From positions 196,192,052 to 196,256,051 of the forward strand of contig CP136067.1 of NCBI GenBank assembly GCA_032622095.1: a DNA stretch of 64,000 nucleotides, written 5' to 3'. Both the position numbers and the translations under genes were made by a program. The notes beneath the pieces were generated by a model, which had not been told where the DNA came from, did not search any database, and saw only the letters and a program-made list of their open reading frames with translations. Position 1 is the stretch's first letter. Every line of letters begins with the position of its first letter. This document shows positions 43,901 to 53,309 of this stretch, piece by piece. Source of the stretch: Siphonodentalium dalli (taxonomy: Eukaryota; Mollusca; Scaphopoda; Gadilida; Siphonodentaliidae).

Positions 43901-46800
43901 CGGCCAAAAAACATGGCCGTCAGCAGCCATCTTGGATTTTACTCTTTGTATGACTAAATCCTTTAGCACGGGCTACAGGTCGTACCTTTAGTCTGATCAT
44001 TATAAAATTTGTCATGGCTGTTGATATTGGAATGTAGATGGGAACGAGTCATTTTGGGGTCATTCGGACAAAAAACATGGCCGCCAGCGGCCATCTTGGA
44101 TTTCGAAATTTAATCCATTAGCACGGGCCACAGGTCGTACTGATTGTCTGATCATCATGAAATTTGTCATGGATGATAATATTTACATGTAGATGGGAAC
44201 GAGTAATTTTGGGGTCATTCGGCTAAAAAACATGGCCACCAGCAGCCATCTTAGATTTTACTCTTTGTATGACTAAATTCTTTATCACGGGCTGCAGGTC
44301 GTACCTTTAGTCTGATCATCATAAAATTTGTCATGGATGTTAACAATGACATGTAGATGGGAACGAGTAATTTTGGGGTCAATCGGCCAAAAAACATGGT
44401 CGCCAGCAGCCATCTTGGATTTTACTCTTTGTATGACTAAATCCTTTAGCACGGGCTACAGGTTGTATCTTTAGTCTGATCATCATAATATTTTTCATAA
44501 ATGTTAATAATGACATGTAGATGGGAACGAGTCATTTTGGGGTCATTCGGCCAAAAAAGATGGCCGCCAGCAGCCATCTTAGATATTACTCTTTGTATGA
44601 CTAAATCCTTTAGCACGGGCTACAGGTCGTACCTTTAGTGAGATCGTCATAAAATTTGTCATGGATGTTAACAATGACATGTAGATGGGAACGAGTCATT
44701 TTTGGGTTATTCGGGCAAAAAACATGGCCGCCAGCAGCCATCTTGGATTTTACTCTTTGTATGACTAAATCCTTTAGCACGGGCTACAGGTCGTACCTTT
44801 AGTCTGATAATCATGAAATTTATCATGGTTGTTGAAATTGGAATGTAGATGGGAACGAGTCATTTTGGGGTCATTCGGACAAAAAACATGGCCGCCAGTG
44901 GCCATCTTTGTTTTCAAAATTCAATCCATTAGCACGGGCCACAGGTCGCACTGTTCGTCTGATCGTCATGAAATTTGTCATGGATGTTAATATTGACATG
45001 TAGATGGGAACGAGTAATTTTGGGGTCATTCGGCCGAAAAATATGGCCGCCAGCAGCCATCTTGGATTTTACTCTTTGTATGACTACATTCTTTAGCACG
45101 GGCTACAGGTGGTACCTTTAGTCTGATCATCATCAAATTTGTCATGGATGTTAACAATGACATGTAGATTGGAACGAGTCATTTTGGGGTCAATCGGCCA
45201 AAAAACATGGCCGCCAGCAGCCGTCTTGGATTTTACTCTTTGCATGACTAAATCCTTTAGCACGGGCTACAGGTCCTACTTTTAGTCTGATCATCATAAA
45301 ATTTGTCAAGAATGTTAATAATGACATGTAGATGGGAACGAGTCATTTTGGGGTCATTCGGCCAAAAAACATGGCCGTCAGCAGCCATCTTGGATTTTAC
45401 TCTTTGTATGACTAAATCCTTTAGCACGGGCTACAGGTCGTACCTTTAGTCTGATCATTATAAAATTTGTCATGGCTGTTGATATTGGAATGTAGATGGG
45501 AACGAGTCATTTTGGGGTCATTCGGACAAAAAACATGGCCGCCAGCGGCCATCTTGGATTTCAAAATTTAATCCATTAGCACGGGCCACAGGTCGTACTG
45601 ATTGTCTGATCATCATGAAATTTGTCATGGATGATAATATTTACATGTAGATGGGAACGAGTAATTTTGGGGTCATTCGGCCAAAAAACATGGCCACCAG
45701 CAGCCATCTTAGATTTTACTCTTTGTATGACTAAATTCTTTATCACGGGCTGCAGGTCGTACCTTTAGTCTGATCATCATAAAATTTGTCATGGATGTTA
45801 ACAATGACATGTAGATGGGAACGGGTAATTTTGGGGTCAATCGGCCAAAAAACATGGTCGCCAGCAGCCATCTTGGATTTTACTCTTTGTATGACTAAAT
45901 CCTTTAGCACGGGCTACAGGTTGTATCTTTAGTCTGATCAGCATAAAAATTTTCATGAATGTTAATAATGACATGTAGATGGGAACGAGTCATTTTGGGG
46001 TCATTCGGCCAAAAAAGATGGCCGCCAGCAGCCATCTTGGATTTTACTCTTTGTATGACTAAATCCTTTAGCACGGGCTACAGGTCGTACCTTCAGTCTG
46101 ATCATCATAAATTTTTCATGGCTGTTGAAATTGGAATGTAAATGGGAACGAGTCATTTTGGGGTCATTCGGACAAAAAACATGGCCGCCAGCGGCCATCT
46201 TGGATTTCAAAATTTAATCCATTAGCACGGGCCACAGGTCGTACTATTCGTCTGATCATCATGAAATTTGTCCTGGATGTTAATGTTGATATGTAGATGG
46301 GAACGAGTAATTTTGGTGTCATTTGGCGGAAAAAACGTGGCCGCCAGCAGCCATCTTGGATTTTACTCTTTGTATGACTAAATTCTTTAGCACGGGCTAC
46401 ATGTCGTACCTTTAGTCTGATCATCATCAAATTTGTCATGGATGTTAACAATGACATGTAGATTGGAACAAGTCATTTTGGGGTCAATCGGCCAAAAAAC
46501 ATGGCCGCCAGCAGCCATCTTGGATTTTACTCTTTGTATGACTAAATTCTATAGCATGGGCTACAGGTCGTACCTTTAGTCTGATCGTCATAAAATTTGT
46601 CATTGATGTTAACGATGACATGTAGATGGGAACGACTCATTTTGGGGTCATTCGGCCGAAAACATGGCCGCCAGCAGCCATCTTGGATTTTACTTTTCTC
46701 TTCATGTCTATAAACTAGTATTAGACATTCAACTTTCCACATTCCTAATCGCTCCATTGACTGTAATATATTAAATTATTCCCTTTCCAAGTTGAGCTGC
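40937..46800 (+). repeat. AGCTCAAC element: array of ~35 units of 156-166 bp
   Basis: The block opens AGCTCAACTTTACTTTG (with TTTGAGCT close behind), then a GTCCGTCGTCCGTGTG leader and a (GTGTGTGC)n run (41000-41038), and closes AAGTTGAGCT at about 46788. Between are about 35 tandem units: TTAGCACGGGCTACAGGTCG, GTCTGATCATCATGAAATTT, GTCATGGATGTTAA, ACATGTAGATGGGAACGAGT, CATTTTGGGGTCATTCGG, AAAACATGGCCGCCAGCAGC and CATCTTGGATTTTACTC, in that order. Two unit types differ in the linker. Frames of up to about 100 codons are not conserved and no domain is seen. Confidence 0.9.
41430..45150 (+). repeat. Higher-order repeat, 1944-bp period (12 units)
   Basis: Diagnostic variants recur at exactly 1944 bp: CCATTATTAGCACGGGCC at 41521 and 43465, GGCCGAAAAATATGG at 43088 and 45032. 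After about 45150 the matching offset falls to 1457 bp (for example 43702 to 45159), so three units are missing from the last block. Copies look almost identical, which means recent unequal exchange or an assembly duplication. Confidence 0.9.
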
Positions 46801-47154
46801 AGTGTCATTGACACTTTCATTATGTTTACCCATACCATAGTATGGTAAACATATTGTCGTTGTCCGGATTGACCACTCGTCGTTTGTCTGTCCATCTGTC
46901 CGTCTGTCTGTAGACACTTTACGCATGGTGGGATAACTCAAATATTTTCTATCTGATCGGAACCTAATTTTGTATATGAATTTCTCAGCACAAAAAACAG
47001 ATCGAGTTCAAATATGGGTTTGATCCGACTATTTTTAATTGAGTTATGGCCCTTTTTCTAAAAAATATTCACTCATAAAAAAAAAAATTCAAATATTTTT
47101 AGATTGAATTCCTTGCTCAATTTAACAAAACAAAATAAATAAATAAAAAAATAC
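46801..47154. repeat. Fragment of another leader-type repeat
   Basis: TTTACCCATACCATAGTATG with its inverted TATGGTAAAC is followed by CTGTCCATCTGTCCGTCTGT. After that come ordered phrases like those of the long array (CTATCTGATCGGAACC, GAGTTATGGCCC). It appears to be one truncated unit of a related superfamily. Confidence 0.5.
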
Positions 47155-47345
47155 ATAATAAATAGACAGAACACAACGCGCATCTTAATCGAGAATCTTT
47201 TATCGAATGAGTTGCGGATGGCGCAAGGATATATTTCGCGAGAGCGTACCGGTAGCTCGAGCGAAATATAACTTTGCGCCGTCCGCAACGAGTTCGATAA
47301 AAGATTCGAGATTATGATGCAAGTTGTGTTCTGTATTTATTCTAC
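47155..47345. mobile_element. Foldback MITE, ~190 bp
   Basis: AACACAACGCGCATCTTAAT, ATCTTTTATCGAATGAGTTG and GGCGCAAGGATATATTTCGC on the left pair with the right arm, which ends AAGTTGTGTTCTGTATTTAT. The loop is near GAGAGCGTACCGGTAGCTCG. No target duplication was fixed. Confidence 0.8.
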
Positions 47346-48252
47346 ACCGTTCAGTAAGATAAGTTCAATCCATGAATGTCACCTCCATTGTTATTATAGC
47401 TACCTTTATTGTGATTTAAGTCTGACAAATAACCAGTAATTATGGGGGAATCACCGGAAGCGGATGATCGACGTAATGTACGTCATCATTCTTGGCGACA
47501 ATGTCAACAAGAATAGTTCCAGCTTGTATTCCACTAGAGGTATACACTTATATGTATTCAATGGCTGGGATTCCGTTGAATATATGAGTCTCACGTCAAT
47601 GGGTGTGGAATAAAATATTTATTTTTTTAAATAATTAAAAACAATTTTTTTTTTTAAAGTTATAAACAAAATTTGAAAAACTAACACCATTATAACTCTG
47701 CCAAGGGTACCCTGAGTCACCACACCAAATTTGGTTTAAATCGGTCCAAAATCTTGTGTTATGTACTGGTAAATTTGTTTGGAGCAACTTTAAACCAAAT
47801 TCATCAATTCCATCCCATGCCTTTGGACTACTTAGCTATTGATAAGACTATATTATTTTCTGATGTCTCTTATGCCAATATGCAGATAATCTGATAAAGA
47901 AAGCTATGGTATCTAATTTAAAATAAAGATTCAACAATACACATCACATGATATTAACAGTAGACTTGGACATCTGTGCTGCCTTGCACAGCTGAAGATA
48001 CCTCTCTACAGATGGTTTGAGGTCATTATAAATGTTATTGGTTTAACAGAGATGTCAGCTTTCAACATAAACAATTCCTGTGATTTGTTGACAGCTCTGC
48101 TATATAATTGATATTAATGGGTCAGCAGTGAGGTGGCTTATCTTGATCTATATTGTTGGTAGAACTTAAATTGGACTCTCTTAACCCAAGTATTCCATGC
48201 CCAGGTCACCTTTCACATTTAGCGCAAGGCTATGGTGGTGCAGCATTACAGA
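47346..48252. other. Intergenic, nothing recognised
   Basis: No gene seen; a TTTTTT-rich stretch near 47645. Confidence 0.5.
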
Positions 48253-49080
48253 TCCTGTACCAGTGCATTCTCTTATATAAATGCGAGTGACCCATAAATT
48301 CCAATAGTTTGTGTTGTGTACATTTGTCTATAATAGTACATAACAGTATACTCTATAATTCAACACCAAAACTCTCATTTATGATTCCGATCATAGTAAT
48401 TTACTATCGCCAAGGGATGGGTTAACATCTGCCGATCGTGATCGGCCTCTCGTTTAAAAAAGGGGGTATACTGTTTTGCACCTGTCCGTGCGTGTGTCAG
48501 TGCGTGCGTCTGTCTGTCCGTACGTCCGATGTCTGTTCATCTCATAACTTGAACAGTAGTGCTCGAATCTCAATGAAATTAGGTATGGATGTTCACTACT
48601 ATGACGACATTCAATAGAGGGTTCATTGTTTTGTTCGGCTTTTCCATTTTAGAGTTATTCTTCTTTGTTTATCTGGGAATGTTGACTTTTTGGTACGTCC
48701 AATGTCTGTTCAGGTCATAACTTGAACAGTAGTCCTCGGATCTCAATGAAATTTTGTACGGATGTTCACTATTATGGTGGCATTCAATAGAGGATTCAAT
48801 TGTTTTGTTTGAGTTTCCGTTCTAGAGTTATTCATTTTTTGTTTATATGGAAATGTTGGCTTTTTGGTCCATCCGATGTCTGTTCAGGTGATAACTTCAA
48901 CAGTAATGCTCGGATCTCAATGAAATTTGGTATGGATGTTCACCACTATGAGGATATTTAATGGCGCATTCAACATTTTTGTTTTGGTTTTTCGTTCTAT
49001 AGTTATTCATCTTTGTTTATATGAAAATGCTGATTTTTGGGTCCATCTGTCTGAGTATAGCAGTCATAAGTTATTAATAT
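48253..49080 (+). repeat. Family C scrap and three degenerate ~172-bp units
   Basis: CCAGTGCATTCTCTTATATA at 48259 is a partial family C hairpin. From 48460, a CTGTCCGTGCGTGTGTCAG leader is followed by three units with CCGATGTCTGTTCA, AACTTGAACAGTAG, CTCAATGAAATT and TATGGATGTTCACTACTATG (about 48525, 48697 and 48869). It resembles the 40.9-kb array in architecture but not in sequence. Confidence 0.7.
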
Positions 49081-49169
49081 GCCCACACTAGGCGTATGCC
49101 ACAAGGGGGAATGCTCCGGACGACTGTCCATCTCTTGTATGATTTTGTGTCAATGATGCCCAGAACTAT

Positions 49170-49262
49170 TTAACCCTTTGATTACTAAATACTCATTGAT
49201 GAGTCCACTAGGAAATATTCGATATTATGTACAATAAAGCCCTAAATAACAGACTCCTTAAC
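49170..49262. mobile_element. Family J end joined to a Tc1-like MITE end
   Basis: TTAACCCTTTGATTACTAAA and ACTCATTGATGAGT (family J) are followed within 60 bp by CAATAAAGCCCTAAATAACA and GACTCCTTAACC (Tc1-like end). Neither continues. It looks like decayed nested insertion debris. Confidence 0.6.
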
Positions 49263-49390
49263 CCCTTAAACAGGGGTGGTGGCTTCTACATGGGGTGGAG
49301 TCATTTCCTAGTAAAATGAATCCTTCCTGAGGTCTTTCATCCACTCGAAAAACCAAATGTGATAATAATAATAATAATAATGGTTCTTAT

Positions 49391-49897
49391 CCCTATCATG
49401 ACTGGAGCTTCCTGAATTTTTGCAAAAACCCTGTGCCAATGCATTCTCTTATATATTCGAGTCGACCGTAGGTCACACAAATTTTATATTATTTTTTATA
49501 ATTGTTAAAGCATGTTAAAAAAAAATGATATAAAATTGTTAAAGAATGTAAGAAATAATATTAATTATAAAAATGATAAAAATTGTTAAAGAATGTAAGA
49601 AAAAATGATAAAAATTGTTATATAATGTAAGAATTTTTTTTTATAAAAATTGTTATATAATGTAACAAAAAATTATAAATAATGTTTAAAAATTGTTAAA
49701 TAATTTAAGATAAAATGATAAATATTGTTAAAGAATGTAAAAAAAAGAAGATAAAATATGATAAAAAATTGTTAGGCTAATGCATTCTGTTATATATGCG
49801 AGTGACCTATGGTCGACTCGCATATATAAGAGAATGCATTGGCACAGGGTCTTTAATGTTGCGCCAGCGCAGCTCCCGTCATGAAAGGGTTGAATAG
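49391..49897. mobile_element. Family D MITE with family C hairpin halves and AT-rich filler
   Basis: The left end ACTGGAGCTTCCTGAATTTT and the following CCCTGTGCCAATGCATTCTC match family D at 60709. The right side (49785-49850) has the family C stem in reverse (AGAATGCATTGGCACAGGGT) and ends CATGAAAGGGTTGAA. Between lie about 290 bp (49490-49780) of degenerate 35-45-bp repeats such as AAAATTGTTAAAGAATGTAA. Confidence 0.7.
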
Positions 49898-50027
49898 TGC
49901 TTTTCTCCAGTTCCAAGATAAGCGCTTCACATTATTACCCCAGCTGGTGAGTAATGCCCAGTCTTGTGCCTGCTGCCATTTTACAGGCATTTCAATAGAG
50001 CGGCTTACACTTACCCAACAACAGGTC
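49898..50027. other. Short spacer, nothing recognised
   Basis: No gene or family identified. Confidence 0.5.
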
Positions 50028-50187
50028 CCTATTTCTTAGATCATGTCACAAATCTCTACTCTGGCTAACACCCGTAGAGATCATATTCCACTAGTACAAA
50101 CTCTTGGAACTCTTTTTTGTGTTCTTACCCGTTAAGACAGGGAACTTTATAACAATGAACAAACAAGACAGGTAATATATTTCTTTG

Positions 50188-50441
50188 TTAACCCTTTGAG
50201 TGCCAGGTCGATTTTTGTATCAACCCATATACCCTGTGCCAATGCATTCTCTTATATATGCATATATGCGAGTCGACCATAGGTCGCCTCGCATATATAA
50301 GAGAATGCATTGGCCTAACATATTTTTATTTTTTTTTAATTTTTTTTTTACAATTTTAATAATTTATTCTTATATTCTTTAACAGACTTATTTTGTAGGT
50401 TTAGGGCCGATGAGATCGGCCACTGGCACTCAAATGGATAA
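50188..50441 (+). mobile_element. Family B MITE nested in family A
   Basis: The element 50192-50437 starts CCCTTTGAGTGCCAGGTCG after TTAA (50188-50191). Its right end GGCACTCAAATGG with ATAA is a mutated form of the intact GGCACTGAAAGGG + TTAA seen at 60336. It contains the family C hairpin 50226-50313. Confidence 0.85.
50226..50313. mobile_element. Family C hairpin nested in family B
   Basis: CCCTGTGCCAATGCATTCTC leads into a stem that pairs AATGCATTCTCTTATATATG with the reverse arm ending AGAATGCATTGG, around a GTCGACCATAGGTCG loop. It would fold into a 26-bp near-perfect stem. It sits at the same point of family B at 60117, so the B+C composite multiplied as one. Confidence 0.85.
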
Positions 50442-51384
50442 TACATGTTCCTAAAATAATCTACTTCACATTAGGGATTGGTCCCAGCTCAAGGTTGTGT
50501 GCTTTTCTGTGACTTTTGTGAGCCGATATCGCAATAAACATTGGATTAATTATCCAGGAGAAATTCAATATTTGTAAGCGATGCAAAGAAAAATCACTCA
50601 GAAAGTCACCTAAATCTTGCAATTTTGAGTTGGGTGAATTACATTATCAAGGAACATGTAATAACTAAGAAATATTTTCCCTGCATTATTTTTTTGCCTT
50701 TTAATAAAAGGTTCCCTGTCAAAACTTCAAAAAGTTTCCATGTTTTGTACTGGTGGAATATGATCTCTACGGGCGTCAGCCATAGTAGAGATTCGTGGCA
50801 TGATCTACCTATTTCTCATCTAGGTACGAGGAATGTGATATGGACAAGTGGCTGAATCCACGATAAACCACATATAAACCTGTGAAGTATTTGATGCAAA
50901 AAACCCAGATTATTCTGTATCTACGTCATGATTGTCACTCACTAAAACGCAGATTATTCTGTATCTATGACATGATTGTCACTCACTCTTGCTGTAATTG
51001 CGGATCAATTCTATTACGACACCTACGTATCAGTCTTAATGGTTCAGCGATCATATGCACCTCATCGTTATGATCGTTGGAATGGCTATCTTTCCCTTCC
51101 ATCATAATATTTGATTATTAAGAGAATAAGAATATTGGGATTAAGGGACAAACGGCACTCACAGTGGGTAAAATATGAGAAATCATAAAAGTTTGTACAA
51201 CCGTACGTCGTAACTAAGAGGAACATGGAAACTTAGATAGACTTTGTTCTTAGGCCAAAGAAAAATATACCTGTGTTTCTGGTGACATGCAAGAAAAATA
51301 GGGGTGGGGCGGGGGTGGCTTTTCATTTTATTTAATTTGTTCTTGTTATTTTCAACTTTGCTCAAAATAGATATGAATACCCCT
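50442..51384. other. Rest of family A and spacer, nothing else recognised
   Basis: Up to 50807 this is family A. Beyond it, ACGCAGATTATTCTGTATCT-type text is duplicated near 50910 and 50947. No gene is seen. Confidence 0.5.
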
Positions 51385-51639
51385 CAGAAAATTTGACCAT
51401 ATTACGACTTGATCTTAGAGTTATCCATTTTCATCCGCAATTTTGTCCGAGACCATCCGTTTTATGTGTTTCTGTGCCACATATTATTACACATCTCCAG
51501 AAATAACAAACTTCAAAAATCGATATCTGATCACTCTGAGCTTTGATGGGTTGGTTCCTCGACTCGAATAAAATATTTTTTACCCCGAAGCCAAAGAAAT
51601 AGTAGTTTAGGAGCTTCTGATCGGATTGAGTACCATTAA
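51385..51639 (+). mobile_element. Family F MITE, copy 7 (left end missing)
   Basis: It matches the right 250 bp of family F (CTCGACTCGAATAAAATATT, TCTGATCGGATTGAGTACCA) and ends at TTAA 51636-51639. The left end is absent. Confidence 0.8.
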
Positions 51640-52029
51640 CAGTTATGCAAAATCATCCATATATGTGGTTGGGTAACAGATTAAAACAGTGCTGCAATAA
51701 AAGGAATACAAAAAGAAAATAAATGACACTTATTTTTCTGTACAGATTGTATAGGTGACACTCCAAAGGCAGGGATGCAGAAATTAGGGGGACATCAATT
51801 CCTTTAAAAATAACTGAAATATGAATCCACAACACATGCACATAATATATGTATGCCTGGAATGATCACAGAGTCACAAACTGGGGTTTCAGATTTTAAT
51901 ACAGGAGATTTTGATGAAAAAATGGTGAAAATAGGTGATTTTCTGATCCATTGGGCCAAAAAATAATATTGTTTCGAGCATGGTCACCTATGTTGGCTGG
52001 ATGAAACACTGTTTCCTCACACAAATACA
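51640..52029. other. Intergenic, nothing recognised
   Basis: No gene seen. Confidence 0.5.
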
Positions 52030-52141
52030 TACAGTAATGTCCTAAATAATCCACTCCTAAAGCACAGCAGAATTATGTGAAATTTTTCAGGATTTAGTCG
52101 GAAATATAGCTTGTTGCCATTCATCGGAAAGCTCTCAATGA
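52030..52141 (+). mobile_element. Tc1-like MITE, copy e (right half missing)
   Basis: After TA at 52030-52031 it begins CAGTAATGTCCTAAATAATC and runs to GGAAAGCTCTCAATGAGCT, the loop. The second arm is absent; the 57-bp repeats begin about 30 bp further on. Confidence 0.8.
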
Positions 52142-52165
52142 GCTGTCATATTTTTTTCAGATCCA

Positions 52166-52895
52166 GCACAGATCGATAATCCATGAAGTGGGTGAGGCGC
52201 CATCGAGAATGGGAGCGAGTCAGATTAACCTGATAATCCATGAAGTGGGTGAGGCACAGTCAAGAATGGGAGCGAGTCAGGTTAACCTGATAATCCATGA
52301 AGTGGGTGAGGCGCAGTCAAGAATGGGAGCGAGTCAGATTAACCTGATAATCCATGAAGTGGGTGAGGCACAGTCGAGAATGGGAGCGAGTCAGATTAAC
52401 CTGATAATCCTTGAAGTGGGTGAGGCACAGTCACGAATGGGAGCGAGTCAGATTAACCTGATAATCCATGAAGTGGGTGAGGCACAGTCGAGAATGGGAG
52501 TGAGTCAGGTTAACCTGATAATCCATGAAAAATGGGTGAGGCACAGTCGAGAATGAGAGCGAGTCAGATTAACCTGATAATCCATGAAGTGGGTGAGGCG
52601 CAGTCAAGAATGGGAGCGAGTCAGATTAACCTGATAATCCATGAAGTGGGTGAGGCGCAGTCAAGAATGGGAGTGAGTCAGATTAACCTGATAATCCATG
52701 AAGTGGGTGAGGCGCAGTCAAGAATGAGAGCGAGTCAGATTAACCTGATAATCCATGAAGTGGGTGAGGCGCAGTCAAGAATGGGAGGGAGTCAGATTAA
52801 CATAAGGGGGGCGCAGTCAAGAATGAGAGCGAGTCAGATCGATAATCCATGAAGTGGGTGAGGCGCAGTCAAGAATGGGAGCGAGTCAGATTAAC
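52166..52895 (+). repeat. 57-bp tandem array, about 13 copies
   Basis: Units start GATAATCCATGAAGTGGGTG at 52175, 52232, 52289 and so on at 57-bp steps, with small disturbances near 52529 and 52800. As 57 is a multiple of three, frames of 122 and 106 codons stay open with a 19-residue period (MGASQINLIIHEVGEAQSR). There is no evidence that this is translated. Confidence 0.95.
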
Positions 52896-53309
52896 GTTCA
52901 TCTTGCTGGTCGATTCCTCAAACTCTTTCGAGTGTGAATGGTTGATATGTTGCATTGCGGCTCTTGGTGTTTTGCGTATCATTGCTTGATGGTTTGTGTT
53001 GCTGTTACTTTTAGTAACTTCTGGTTTCAGTCCTGGATGTCTGGTGCTTGTCACAAGTGAAAGATGGATACAGTCAAAGGTATTATGGATTGATTGAATA
53101 TCACTCAGTTTTGAAAATTATTGTAATGAAAGGATTGAAACTATGAATATACATTCATAACTGTCCAGATGAAAACTAATCAAACTAGACTGAAATATAA
53201 AAGAAATGTCATAGATGAAAGTGCTGAATCATCGTTAATGAAGTGCAAAAATGCACAAGTGCTGAAACCCCATGTTCCAAAATGTGCTGAAAACTGGATG
53301 CTGAAACAT
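52896..53309. other. Spacer between tandem arrays
   Basis: A plus frame (53169-53405) runs from unique sequence into the first satellite monomers and ends there. GTGCTGAA is repeated several times near 53218-53300. No domain is recognised. Confidence 0.45.

Larger units (their letters stand above)
50028..50816. mobile_element. Family A MITE with 9-bp target duplication (Mutator-like)
   Basis: The element 50037-50807 starts TAGATCATGTCACAAATCTC and ends with the inverted copy; TIRs run about 62 bp (AGTACAAA at the inner side). A perfect 9-bp direct repeat, CCTATTTCT, stands at 50028-50036 and 50808-50816. A 9-bp duplication is typical of Mutator-type elements. No transposase is present. Family B and C elements are nested inside. 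Confidence 0.9.

Noticed and set aside
45959..46757. Frames of 60-97 codons with repeated QDGCWRP-type text
   Set aside because: They follow the 162-bp repeat units and are not maintained from unit to unit.
52188..52852. Frames of 122 and 106 codons
   Set aside because: 57-bp repeat with unit length divisible by three; called repeat, not gene.
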